A stretch of DNA of 64,000 bases from Riptortus pedestris. Its lineage: Eukaryota; Arthropoda; Insecta; Hemiptera; Alydidae. Both the position numbers and the translations under genes were made by a program. The stretch is from positions 144,504,501 to 144,568,500 of the forward strand of contig CM032229.1 in NCBI GenBank assembly GCA_019009955.1, in the 5' to 3' direction. Shown in pieces: positions 14,701-29,700 of this stretch. The notes under the pieces were generated by a model. The model was not told where the DNA came from, did not search any database, and worked only from the letters and a program-made list of their open reading frames with translations. The stretch's first letter is position 1. Each line of letters opens with the position of its first letter.

Positions 14701-17700
14701 ACCTGTCAATTTACAATCAACACTCATACAGTTAAAATAAATACATAAAAAGAGGAAACAAGATATTTGTTCATTTGATTATGGCATTTTAATGGAGAGA
14801 CACCCTCCCCTTACGTTACCAATATTTAGTTTTTATTTATAAATACAGTGGTGCAAATTATTATGTATTTTAAATGGAGTTAAATAACTTAGATAAAAGG
14901 TTTTATTATTATTATTTATTAACGTCCACTTTTTGCTGCTATGGCTAATTGGGACAGGTTATCTACAGGTCATCACCCTTTCTAGCAAGGGTGTGACTAA
15001 GGCTTTTATTTAATTAGTTCGTCACTAAATAAATTCCTATTGCACAGGCGGAAATTGAACTCGCCACTCTAGGTTTACCATGTGAGATTAAGGACAACAC
15101 TTTAATCTCATATGGCATTTATTTATTATTCATTGTTTTAAAAATAATAATAAATTAATATCATGTTTATAAAATAAAATATCAGTGCTAAAGATTTTGG
15201 ATTCAATGCCCATAGGGGGATATGCAAAAATGGAATACAAAGCAAGACAGGGACTAAAAAAAATAATTACCTCTTGTGCCCAGAGTGATCTCATTGAGCT
15301 GGGAATACCACTGCCCAGGGAAACCTATGAAACAAGCCTATGGCAGCCTAATAGTGCTAGAAACATTACTGTTCAGTCTGCTCTCTCTCAAGGAAGCAAT
15401 CACCCTCTCTATACAACCCAATAAACCAATGTCCAAGCACTCTAACCAAGAAGATAATCTTGCTAACCAGCCAGCCCAATCACTTTGATCAGGAAGGGAA
15501 TCCCATTATTGAGGCAGCCTAATCATGTTAGGAATACCACTGTTCAGACAGTCCAATCATTCTGGAAATAATGTTGCCATGCCTATTCTACGTCCTTATA
15601 ATACATAGTAGAACGTTTGACGAGCTTGAAGATGGTGCTCTCACTTCAAAGGTGCTTGCCAGCTGTACTTTATCAACAGCCACTGACAATGGCCTACAAT
15701 GATAGGCATGACAACAGTATCTTATTTACTGGCAGTACTGACCCTTTATTTGATATATCCCTGGGTATACTTCTGTCCAGGGAGCCCAATTACCTGGGAA
15801 TCACACATTCCAAGCACCCCAACAAGGAAGAGAATCTCAGTAGCCAGGTAGCCCAATCACATTGATCAGGCGGGGAATCCCACTATCCAGGCAGGCAAAG
15901 CTTGCTGGTAATAACAGTGCTCATCCAGCCTAATCATGCTAGGAATACCATCGTCCAGACAGCCCAATCATGCTAGAAACACCATAGTCCAGACAGCCCA
16001 ATCATGCTAGGAATACCATCGTCCAGACAGCCCAATCATGCTAGAAACACCATAGTCCAGACAGCCCAATCATGCTAGAAACACCATAGTCCAGACAGCC
16101 CAATCATGCTAGAAACACCATAGTCCAGACAGCCCAATCATGCTAGAAACACCATAGTCCAGACAGCCCAATCATGCTAGGAATACCATAGTCCAGACAG
16201 CCCAATCATGCTAGGAATACCATCGTCCAGACAGCCCAATCATGCTAGAAACACCATAGTCCAGACAGCCCAATCATGCTAGGAATACCATAGTCCAGAC
16301 AGCCCAATCATGCTAGGAATACCATCGTCCAGACAGCCCAATCATGCTAGAAACACCATAGTCCAGACAGCCCAATCATGCTAGGAATACCATAGTCCAG
16401 ACAGCCCAATCATGCTAGGAATACCATCGTCCAGACAGCCCAATCATGCTAGAAACACCATAGTCCAGACAGCCCAATCATGCTAGGAATACCATAGTCT
16501 AAGACAACTCTAGCTGGAAGTCACTTTGATCAAGCAAATGGGTCCCACTATCCAATCATAATGGAAATCACATTTTCCATGCAGCCCAACCAAGAATGGA
16601 ATACAGGGAGATAGTTTTTCTGGCAGCCCAATCAAACTGGAAATCACATTGATCACATAGTCTTTGCAGTCCAATCATGATAGTAATACCATTGTCCAAG
16701 CAGCCCAATTATGCTTGAAATACCTCTATTGTGGTGATCTCATGACACTGGGCAAGAGTTTAGGGCAATTGAGCAGTCTGTATAAATGGTCCACTCCTGG
16801 CCTGGTAAAAAAGTAGTGTTGGTAAGAGGTAAGAACCTGGTTGTAAAGATGTATATAGCTCTACCTTCAGCATCAGTAAATGATTCATAGAAGGAACTGT
16901 CTTCATTAATTTTATACAGACTTATATCCAATATATTATTGGAGGCGGCTTTTTTTTTATTTTATTTTTTTTATCTGATAAGGTGGTGTGACCAACCGGG
17001 GGTGAGAATGGATAGTTCCCCTCCTGCTGAACTATAGTTCCAATGGAGGCGGCTTCCATCTGTAAAAAAACATCCCTGGTGTTCCACCATTACATATGTC
17101 GAGAATGATCTGCATTATTCAAAAATTGTCCATGATAATTCTTTTCTCTCAGTTCTTAAAGTCTGTTGAGATATGTTAAATATGGAAATGATTCTTTATA
17201 AAGCAAATTTCCTTCACAGTGTATTTTCTTTTAGCGCTTGAGACTGTCCTCCGTCTTAACTTATTTAGCCACTCGATATATGAGATACTTTTCTCCCAAA
17301 GTTATCTTTGAAAAAAAATCCTTACTTTTTTGTAAATTTGGTTTCTGGTCTCCATAAACTGCATTTTTATGCATACCCACATGAAAAAAATGCCTGTGAA
17401 TTATAATTTTTACAGCCATCCTTATTTCAATAATATATCTTTACTGTGTGTGTTTTGTTGAGCTTTCATGGCCTTTTTTCAGTACTGCATTATTTATTTA
17501 ATATTAGATTAAATACATATTAGTATAATTCATTCTTAAGCAATTATTAGTTCTTTCATGTCGAATCTAGTATGGTCATAACGTGAATTAATATTAATCA
17601 AAATACCACAGAAATTTATGATTAGACATTATATTTTAGGTTGTATTTCTACTTCGAGTGAATTTTTATATTATTTTATCTGTTTTATTTTTTTATACTG

Positions 17701-20700
17701 TTATAATGTCCATATTTGATGTAGTATGTTATCCAGCATATCCTTCTATATTTGCCATAATTGACCTGCAAATTCTGTAAGTTTTATTCTCCTATTAGGG
17801 AAAATAAAAAACTGTAATCTATATATTTACTTAATTATCGTTGCTATGGTCCGGAAAGTAGTGAGATAAAAGTGATACACATAGAAGAAAACAAATTTAA
17901 GAGGCACAAGTACAGTTTAAGGAACATCAGTTTAATGTTCGACTAAATTGGAATATTCTTGGGTTTATTTATAACAGTTTTATTATTATTATTGAACATT
18001 TATGTTGTTTATTAGTCTGTGAATGTAGTGAAGAGTATTTCATACACTCTTTTGCTTTGATTTTACTTCCACTTCCTTCCAAAAAAAAGAAGCTGTTATC
18101 TTCCAAACTTCATCCAATAATGAAGTTTTTAATGAAAAGAAATCAAGATTATTAGGCTTTTTAAGCTGTTTTTCTCCCCAGTTTCTGAATGAAATGAGTG
18201 ACTTGTCTATCCCATCAATCATGATTCACTCTTATCGTTTAATGGGTTTAAAGTCAATAAATTTCAATAGCCTATTCTTATTCATTGCCGCTTTGGGAGC
18301 ATAAGAAAATGAATGAATGATCGTTTTATCCATGAGGCATTGGATGTATTCGAGATATATGTGATAAATAAATTCTATCCTAATATAGATTTATCTTTCT
18401 TTACTTGCAATAAATTTTTAGTAATTCAGAAGGCAACTTCACACCTGCAAACAATGGATTTTATACAAGTTTCATTAAGATCCCAATTAATAATATATGC
18501 AATTGCATCAAGACCTATTATTTAATTTTAAAAAACCAGTCTCTACAATCGCACAAATTGTATATAACAACATATAATAGGAACAATAAGATAGTTTTCA
18601 GAAGTTGGGGGAGAAATCTAAATTGTAATTTATACGCTTATAAAATGAATTCGATCCTTGGGGAACAAACCAAAAGGGTGTTAGCCGCAGCACTTTTATT
18701 GGCTGACATTCTTTTGGCTTGTTCACCTTGGGTCAAATACACACCGAAGGCAACGCAGCATATGCAGGAAGAATATTAAATGAAAATATTGAAAGCTATT
18801 AAACAATAAGAGAAAGTTTCTTGAAATATTGAATAATCACTTTGATCAGCTGCTCAATAGAGATAGAATGGATTCAAATGAGTACAGGGTTGGAATATGG
18901 CTCAAGAACTAGATCACATGTGTGCAGATTTGGAATTGGACAAAAGAAAGAGGGAAACCTTTATGAGTAGAAAGATCACTCTTAACTACATTTTTTGGAC
19001 GTTCAATCACAGAGGGATGGAATGCATGCCTCTTATCCATGGTACCAAAGAAACCACCATATTCAAGTCCATAAACATTTTGTGCAATTATCAGGTGGCC
19101 TATAATATCCAGATATTACTACTTCTTAACAGAGTGGTATTGTGCCTCAAAAATGTTTAGAAGTCAGGAATTAGATTAAGTATGCAGAAGTCTGTAATGT
19201 AACAGGTATTTGATAAATTTACATTCATTATCTGAGGAGGTTTTTATTCTTTCCATAAGTTTTAAAGTCACTAACAATGATCAGCTTGCCAAATAAGACA
19301 ATTAGCAAAAAATGACCTAAACTCCTAAGGATAAAAAGAAAATTTTGTCTATGGAAAGTTGTTTTAATTTTAAACTTTTCAGTTGTAGTTTAATGTTAAA
19401 CAAGTTATGGAAACTTTAATTTAAATGTACTCAAAGAATAGGAAATTAGATGATGACTTTATTCTGAATAAAATGATTGAATAAAATTAATATCACACAA
19501 ACATTTACATAACATAACAACTGTTCATCATTTTATCTTCATCCTATAGTAAAATAGTTGAAAGAATTCAAATTTTGTCAAAAGCCCATTGGAACCTTTC
19601 TTAGATAGTAAAAATAACTTAATGAGTGGTAAGAGAAGCTTACATATTTATAAATATAGGTGGTGAAATAATCTTGTGCAGAAATTAAAATTCATTTATA
19701 TGTATCAAACACATACGGGATTACAGTAACTTCAGAGAATATGAATTTTCAGAGACATAATATTTTAACAATGTAACAAAGCACATTGGGTATCTAGTAC
19801 TTGTCAATTTTTAAAGGATTGGAAATATAAAAAATTTTTAGTAAGCACTACTAGTGTACTAGGCATCAAAACAAAAATTGTGCCTCATTAAATTATATTT
19901 GGTAAATCAAATAAAAACAATATTCATGAATAGCAAACTTGTACAGCTAGAGCTATTTGTTTATAAATTTTTATGAAGATTTAGCAAAAACTAATTAATC
20001 TCAATTGACATTATATGTAGATTCGTTCATTGGTAGCAAGTAATGTGGTGCTTGTTTTTGTAAATAAACATTTCAAAAGAATAAAGGCCTCCAAAAATAT
20101 AAATATAATATCTCTCATGGTTTGTTCATTTGATTTATTGTAATAGATTCATTTTCTTTTTTAAAAAAAAATTTGTATGATGAAAGCCCTTTCCAAACAT
20201 TTCACACCTTTATTTTAAGTCTAATTGCTGCCTGCATCTCATTATATAGCTACATTAACTAAGTCAAAAGAATCTCCAGTGTTTCCTCTTTTGAAATTCA
20301 TTCTGAATAAGGTTTTGATGAGAATCTGAGACCCTTATTTCCATTTAATTTATTACACCTTCAGGGCTCTGTATCTTACGCTTTTTCTACAGAGAGATCA
20401 ACATTATTCACTTCTCAAACTCTGTCTTATTAATTACAAGAATAATACATTTTCTTTCTAGATTCTTGAACAAAAAGTAATTGATAAATTATTCATATTG
20501 TCATCGTTAGACATTTGAATTAATGTATAAATACAAAGTGGAATCACAAAAAAAAATAAATAAAATTGAATGTTTTTTTAAAATTACTGGTAACAAGTGT
20601 GTGCATAAATTTGAGGTGTTTATATCTTTAAAATAAGTTTATTAGGCATTAAGTATTTTAGTTAACTTTTCTATGAATTGTTACTATATAGTGGTTATTT

Positions 20701-23700
20701 ATGCACTTTTATGTCTACAGTCTTTTTTTTATATGGTTAATCAAATGTATTATAGTCATGGCTTAGATTTTGTATAGACCTCATAAAGTTATATCAATTC
20801 AATTCAGTATTATATACTGATATATATATATTCTGATTTTATCTTTCTTTAAGACTACTTCAATGTTATTTTTTCATTAACTTGATTTTAATATACACAC
20901 ACAAAGCATTTTTTTTCCATTAAAATTGCCAGAAATATTAATGCATTGTGCACATACTTTATGATGCTAAGCATACTCTTATGATGGGTTTTTAATTATA
21001 GTTTAATGTATCCAGCATGATGTTACGTTTAATCAACATAGTCACAACTGTAGATAATTTGTGTTTTTGCTGTTTATATGTGTTAATTTATTTTCTTTCT
21101 TATAATTTCATTACAAACTACTCAGCAGCTGAATTCTACGTTTCAGGAAATGATGCAAGTTGTACTCAGGTCTTAGTTTGTTAATTAAAAAAAAAATGGT
21201 TGGATTAGGATTTACAGGATTATTATTAATTTAACTGGCTCGAGTAATAAAACAGTTGAAACGTATTTGCCAAACAATAATTGCTAAACCTGAAGGATTT
21301 GCTACAGTAAAATTATAATGACTATTCTGGAAGAGATTTTTGTGTCTCAATGGGTGTGAGCCAATAGCTCTCAGATGGGGGTAGGAGTTGACTGCTAAAC
21401 CTTTATATGTATGCATAGCGGGACTATTAATTCACCAAAACCAGCAGCACAATAAATTACAAAAAAAAACATCTTATTTACTTTTTTTGTTATCTGGAAA
21501 TGTATTGCTGCTTATTAATAGTGATTTGCATATGTTAGAGCATTTAAAATGGGAAACTGGATTTGAAAGTGGTCCATTTAAACTGCTGCTGATGTAGCAG
21601 TTTTTTACTTTTTCCTATCCTTCTGATGAAATGACTTGAATGAGGAAATCCAAAATTGTGTACTTCACTTTTTTCCTCTAATTCACATAACTATAAATGT
21701 TATCCAGATAACTTAGTTATTGGTTTGTCAAATCTTTTGTATATTTTGATCACATTTCCCAAAAAGACCCCTGAGGAAGATATATGTAAGAACAGCAACA
21801 ATCATGATGCAGGTCATTATTGATGTTGCCAGATATTCTCATAGTTTTATTATTAGTATCCAATAAAGTAGAAGCATTTTAATTTGAGTATTTGGTGTTC
21901 TATTTAATTTATTTTACCACGAGAAAATAAATAGTAGACAAAGTGATAACTTTCATTACAATCTATGAACAGTAGTTCATAGATAGGTTCGTTCGATTAT
22001 ATAGGTTGGTTCAATACTTAACTCATATGTAGTGATCAAGGTAAAATTAAAATGTCTAATTGTGTTTTATTGCCGATTATCAAGTAATCTTCTATTTCTT
22101 CAGAAGTGTATGGGCATCAATCATGCTTTGATCAATTAAAAACTCATTTAATCCTTAAGTATCACATAATTGAATTTAACAGGCTGGGTTTGGCCTAGCA
22201 ACATAATTGCCTAATAGGTTGGAAAGACATGGTTAAATTATATAGAACACCAATAGTTATAATAGTAAAGGGCACTATTGTTTGACTAGAAAAAATAAGA
22301 AAAGGAAAATATTGAAGCTATTTGTTTTATAATTTTACATTTATCCCTTATTCATTTAAAGTAACACTATTCAATAGCTCATAATTTTCTATTTTGTCTT
22401 GTGTTAATTGTTAGGTTTTACACTTGATATGGTGGAAATTTGATTTGTGGTGCCCAAAAGCATTCCCCAGTCTTTATATTTCAAAAACCGAATATGGAAA
22501 ATTCAGTTCATATTCCTGAAAATAGTATTTTTGACATCAACAAATTCCATTTCCAAGCAATACCACAAATTCATAATTGTTTGCAACGAAATTAAATGGT
22601 TCACTCTATCTCGTCACTTGAAATGATTTATACAAAAGTAATAAAGTAAAGGTTGTTCCATTGCAGCAAAAATGTTCTCAAAGGTTTTTTATATCACCCT
22701 TTCTTACCCTTCAAGACTTCACGCTTAACATAAAAAATATTGTGATTTGTTTTCATAATACAGTGAGATCAAATTTATTTTAGTTAATATTTTCTTTTCT
22801 CTTTTAAAACTATTTATAGCACCATATAACATGATTTGTAGTCAATACTCAAAATATTTGTCAGAATTTAAGAACTAGTTCTAATACTTTTCTTGGGAAA
22901 AGCTCTAATTGTTTCTTCCTCCCTCGAAGGGAAATTCATCTTTCATAAGAAATGTGTTCTCAGCATCTGCTCTTTGGATTTAAATTATTTTTTTAAATAT
23001 CTGGCTTTGTACCAAGAAGTTCCTGTTTACAGTTTGGTTTATTCCCCTTTTTTATACGTTGACAAATAATTTTCACAAAGCTAATTTTAGTTTATAATTA
23101 AATAATAAATTTATTTATCGCTTGTCATGTTAAATGTTTTGGTTTCAGAATTTACATATTGTTTGCAAATACTTTTGACTGATGTAATTATTTTTAGATG
23201 ATAACAGAGTAGTTAGTCAAATTACAGATGTGATTGTTGAATATCTTCCTTGTTCATTTACTTTTCAACATGAATATAAACAGATATGGTCTTTAAAGCA
23301 TAATGTGCACACTATAGGCATATATAGAGCCAGGCTTTCCTGTAAACTACCTTCACACTCTGTCCTTAACCCTGCCAGTCCTTTTCTTTAAAATCAGTTG
23401 TTTTCACACCACTCTAGTACAAGCATGTTCGGATTTTCCTGACTTTTTATAACTTTCCTTGAAAGAGTATAGAATCTGAGCTCTTCTGTGCAAAAGCTGT
23501 TTTAGTGTCACCCCTCTCACTATTTTATTTTATTTTATTATTTTATTTTAATAAACTTAACCTCACACCTGATTGCAATGCATAGCAATGTGAGTATGGT
23601 TTATGTATGTTATTTGCAAGCAAGCCGTACTCATACTTACTGTCGTCCCGCTTATTGTCTTTTGATGAAAGCAAATTGTCTTGAAACAGAACCCGTGGAG

Positions 23701-26700
23701 ACTACAAGATAGTTTAAGTAACCTGCACTAAAAACCATTTAAGCAATCACAAACGCATCTATTTCAAATGAAAGTTTTATGTCTAAATGAGTGTAGCTTA
23801 ACACAAGTGGCAAGCACAGGTAAGCATTAAGTAGTATGTTTAAATATGAATTTTGATAGCTTGTATTTATGTATGTTGCATTGTCGTTTTTATGGATGCC
23901 TGTGGTATCTTGATTACTTGTAGTTTGAACATTGTTGTTATCTGTTTGAGCAGCATATGATAAGTAGATGTATGTTTGATGTACCCCTGCTCACAATTCA
24001 ATGTGCTTCATTTGTTGTTTGGAAACACAAGCTTATGGTGGTTTTGCATTTATTTGAAAGAATTTCAGGAGTTCTATGAAGCGTCAATTTACTCATTCCT
24101 ATGTTTCATAGAAATCCTACCATATTCACCTTCCTATCTATTCTTCCAGTCCATAATAATTTACACTCCTATTTATTTATATTTATATAATGATATTTAA
24201 ATTACATTTATAATATTACCTAAAAGAAGCACTTCTTCATAATAAATGTGAATCTTTACTTATACATTTCAGGAAATTCCTATATTTCTCAAATTATATC
24301 CAAGTATTAAAATGTATTAATATCAGAATTAAATAAATTAATAATTACCTTATTGTTTTCAGTATAAAGGGTTAATTCACTCTGGAGTCCCCCAAATACC
24401 AATAGATAAAGCAAATAGGACCTGGACTATAACTAGTTTAATTTTAACATGCAATATTGTAGCAGTGAATTAATTTTTCCCAACAATGTATATTTCTCAC
24501 TTTTTGTTGTTGCTAAAGTTTTTTTCTAAAAAAACAAAAAAAAACGACTTTTATCCTATTAAAAATCCCTAAACAAGAACGTCATGTTAATGATATACTT
24601 AAGAGCACCTGCAAGATCATATTGATCTATTGAGAGTCAATTTCACACAACTGTCAATATTTACAGAATTTCAGTCCATAATCAATAGCTTAGGAAGATA
24701 AATCTTTCCCAGATATTGACATAGACCAAAACAGCCTATTTCAAGTAGATTAAATTTTTCCCAGTCATTGACATAGACTAAAACAGCTTATTGCAATTGT
24801 GTTAGCAGGTGATGCACCTTTCAAGGGCCTTACCTTGTCCCTTGACTTTCAAGGCTAGAACAACACCTCTTAGAGGCATTCTTGTTGAAATAATTATTGG
24901 GATGAAACCGATGATCTCTGATTATTTTTATGTCAATCACATTCCAACTTCTTAAATGTTAATTGAAAAATTGAGCGATTGTAAACGATTCGAATAATTA
25001 GTACAGAATCAAATGATATCTCAGAAATGTCCTATGGTAGTCACTCCGTCATCATCCCATAATTACACTAAGGCTAATTGGCTACAGTACTTCCCATGTT
25101 TTAAAATTGAATTTGTATTTTTTTAATAATTTATGTGGCCTAATCGAATATAAAAAACTCACTGAGTATGGTCTGAAGGGAAGACACCTTTTTCTTGAGA
25201 GGATGGAATAAGGATTTTATTTAGCAAGCCTATTATGAAATAGAATTCCCATATCTAAGCTGCAATAAATCTCAATTAATTATTAGTTAATGCATTAAGA
25301 TATTGTGCTTTGGTACCCACAGCTACCCAGGCCATCAGAAACTACATTTAGAAAATCTATTCTATTGCTAATTTACTTCCACCTTCATATTAAATTTCCA
25401 GGAATTTATGTCATAAAGTTAACAACTGGGGATAAAAAAATTGTCATTAAAGAAATCATTAATATATTTCATAAGAAAAATGGGTTATTAATATATTAAA
25501 TTTTCTTTTTTAGAACTCTCCATAAATTTACTATTTTCGAAAGAAAATCCATTGTTCTTTTGAGAACTTTGTGACCCTCCTATCCAACAAATAGGATGCT
25601 GTGTTCATTAATAATCACATATTTTTGAATATGTTCTGATATTAATAAAATCATTCTGAGAGTATAGCTGTATGTATTTTTAATCCTGGATACGAACTTC
25701 CATCTTCCAGCCAACATATAGGAAAATTTCTTTTTTCCAAATTAAAAAATATGTAATTTTTAGTTATTCAATATTCATTTATGACATTTTAATTCTAACT
25801 ATTTAGGATTTATAGACTATTAAATATTTAAATGAAGAAGTGCTTCTTACTTACATAATGTGACATATGGGAAGTAAAAATAAAATATTTATTTTATTAA
25901 AACATTTAGAATATCCAGCATGGAAATGTTTTGGCTTAGACTGTTTTACATGTTCCTTTGAATGAATTTTAATCGTATTGACTCCATACACTGATGGTAT
26001 ATTGCCATCAGAATAATGTATAGTTTCCATTTCTACAAAATGGAATTAAAAGTCTAAGAATACATGAAAAGTTTTCCTATTGAAGTCATTATATCCTGGC
26101 TGCCTATCTAGGACAGCACCCTAAGCTACTTTTATCGCTTAATAACTAATTAATAACTTTATTTAATGGTTAATTCATCTATTTTTCAACCTCCTCCCTC
26201 CAAAAAAAATTGTTATGCTGCATCAATAGTTGAAATTGCAACCTTAATGTAGGTTGCTACAAAGAATTATTTTGATAATGGAATGGACAGATTTGACCAT
26301 CTGTAAATATTATTATGGAATGAAGAATCACTCAAATCCAAGAATGAGGGGGAAACTTCTTTTCTTCCTTTACACACGTTTTATTTAATATTTAGCTTCT
26401 GTTGTCATGGTTCTTTTCAAGATATTCTAAGCTTTTTGATTGGATGTTCCCAAAAGTATGAGGTATTCTTAAGCGAACCTCTTTATTTCTATAGAATTAC
26501 CAAAAGTGTATAAATGTTGAATGAAAAGTGTGTGAAATTATAGACAATTTTCCTAGCTTCTCTAGATTAATATTTTTAATATTGCCTTTTCTTCCTAATA
26601 TTTAATATTTACTGATGGTTTATTCCATCCATTCTACTGAAATGTTACTTCAATAATTATTTCATCTACCTGCAAATGCAATAGCCTTTCAGCAAATATA

Positions 26701-29700
26701 TGCTGTTGTCTTCTTGCTCCTATTCAAGCATAGTCATTATGTTATACTTTTCAAAATAAATGTACACAATGTAAATAAATGTGTAAAATTCTACAAATTT
26801 ACTTGCCTGACAGGGTCAATTTGCCCTAACATGTTTTCCATGTTTGTTCATCTCCTGTAAGACAGTCTTTTCAAAAATACAATACATACCTTCTTCCCAA
26901 ATGTACTATATTGTATATAACTTTCTTTTTTTTTACTTGTTTATCAATCAATCAATCAAATAATAGTTGTTCTAAAGCTATATTGCTTAAAAGTTTGACC
27001 CTCAAAAGAGTTTTCAGGCAGGCATTTTACCTTGCAATTTCCTAAATTATTTAAAAAAATATACTCATCAGGTCTAGGGGACCATTTTTTTTCTTTTTTA
27101 TTGGTTTTGAAAAATATATTATTAATTTCATAGAAGTTTGGCAGCCTGTTGAACAACTATTATAATAATTATTCATTATAGTTGAACAACTATAATTCTT
27201 ATGTATTATTCATCATTAGACATTCTTGTATACATTTGCAATAAAAAGTTTACTTACTAAAATTCAAATAAAATTGAATTTATCTCAGATTGTTGTTTCT
27301 CATTCAATGTATAACATATTTTCTTGAAGGAATGAAGAGATCTGTATTATAAGCATAGAAATCCTGACTATCAAACTTTCTTAGTCTAATCTAATCAGTA
27401 CAAAAAACTCATGGTTTAAATTCATACTCCCAATTGTTCTGTCTTTTAAGAAATGTTTTCATGTGTTATATTTAGAAACCTTATTTAACATATATTAATG
27501 GTCTGAGAGATAGGTGTGATAACAGACATTTGAAACAGTAACTCAATCTTTACTCAAACCTTGGCAACTGACCAAATTAAAAATGCCGAAGGTGAAAACT
27601 ATATTTTATTAAGGATATTGTTTAGCTCTTATTAAGATACATTTAACAGAACAATCACAGTTTTCATGAATAATCCTTTTATATGTATCACCTAACCTTG
27701 CTAATTACTACAGCAATGAAAATATTATTCCTAGATTATTTAGTGCCACAATATTAATAATAACTAATAATTAACAAAATTAATGAGAATAATTAACTTG
27801 AAGTTAAGTCTACTAAAGATATAAAATAGAAGCTAACTAAGCTAAGCTTTATCCTTTCATAATGTTAAAAAAATTACTCACCGAAGTTTAGCAATTAAAA
27901 AAAAAATCTAATGTTGGCAGCTCATTTTTTCTTTTTACTCCTATTCATTAAATAAACTAAAAGTTTGGTTCCTCTCCATTTAAAATAATTTCATTTGAAA
28001 GTGATGCACAATATCTCCGTTCCAATGCATTGTATCAATAAATGCCATAAAACATAATTTAAAGATATTTTGTGATAAACAAAAAAAATTCTATACAAAT
28101 TTCTGTACGTCTAATTTGTACAGAGAAATTTGAAAATTTCTTATTTTTGCCCTCCTCCTCCCCCCTTGGTCGACTTTGATTAAAAGGGGAGGTTCAAAAA
28201 TAGACATTACAAAAATGCCAAATATGAAATTTCAATAATCTAAAGCTAGCCGTTTTTGAGTCATGTGAGATACATGTAGGCATCATGCTGGCGTTAGTTA
28301 AAATATGGTACTGGGATGGTAAAATAAATATTTCTGGTGAAATCTGAAAACTGATCATTTTTGTGACTACAATACTTTTTGTACTTTGTATTAGGGAGTA
28401 AAAATGGTCGTGACTTTATTTAAATATACAGTATATTTCAATAAGAAAAATTAATTCAAATTGGGAAACAAAAATCTGACTTTATTTCAACATTCAATAT
28501 ATTATCAGATGTTATTAATCTATTCTTTTACTGCCCAAATTTGTTGTACTGACCATTTTATGTGCTATGTGTTTCTAATATTCTCTGAGTTATAATGAAT
28601 GTATTCTAATTCAAAAATGTTGAATTGTCCTTAATAATGACAGAATTCATTCTTTCAAGAAAATATTTAGCTACTATTTATTAGAAAAAATATTCATTTA
28701 AACCTTAATTTATTAATTCTATGTTGTTTTAACTTGTAATATATAACACTAGCAAAGTTAATAATTTTGATCACCGTGCCTTTTTTTTTTTTTTAACAAT
28801 ATAGTTTTCATTGTATTTATTAAACTAACAGTAATGCAATTAATGTTTAAGACTTTATCCTTTAAACTTTATTTTTAATACTAATCATATATTATTTTGT
28901 TTTTGAATTTCAGGAATACAGTGTACAACTGACTTTTAGAGAACAATGGCTTGACGAAAGACTCAAATTTAATAACTTTGGAGGTAGATCATTTCTTTTA
29001 AGTAACAATTATTAGCACGTAATATGATAGAGTTAGTTATAACTTAATTGATGTTTCAGGTAAAATAAAATATCTGACTCTGACGGAATCAAACAGGGTA
29101 TGGATGCCGGACTTGTTCTTCTCAAATGAAAAGGAAGGACACTTCCATAATATAATTATGCCAAACGTGTATATACGAATATTTCCCTATGGGTCTGTTT
29201 TATATAGTATAAGGTGAGTGAAAAATGTGTTTGCTTATTATTGCCTTTTTAATGATTAAATTTAGATCAAGATATAACTATGATTAACGAGGTCTTCTGG
29301 CATTGACTGTGACATAGTATTTTGTACAGACATTTCACTAGTCATTCTACTTGCCAGGGTATCTCAACTAATCACTAATCGTACAAAATAGGGTCAGCTG
29401 TCATATCCAATGGATTTATATTTATCTTTACCATTTTTTCTCATATCATATATGTTTCTCAATTTCGCAAGCCTCTTTGATAATCCTTTCTTGATAGCTC
29501 GCTACTGTACCTAAAAGTTTGACCACCAAATTTTATCTTGAGGTATGAACTCTGGAAATGTTCTACCATTGAATCGGATAAAACTCTTAATTTCATTAAA
29601 AAAATAAATAAAAATAAAAACTCAAAATATAAAATCTAAGGCCATTATAAGTGAAACATGTAGTTAAATCTTACACAAGATTGATTACAAGCGGTACAGA

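Noticed and set aside
15926..16503. Regular repeats that might suggest a CRISPR array
   Set aside because: Units are directly contiguous with no unique spacers, and the context is an insect intron; it is a minisatellite.
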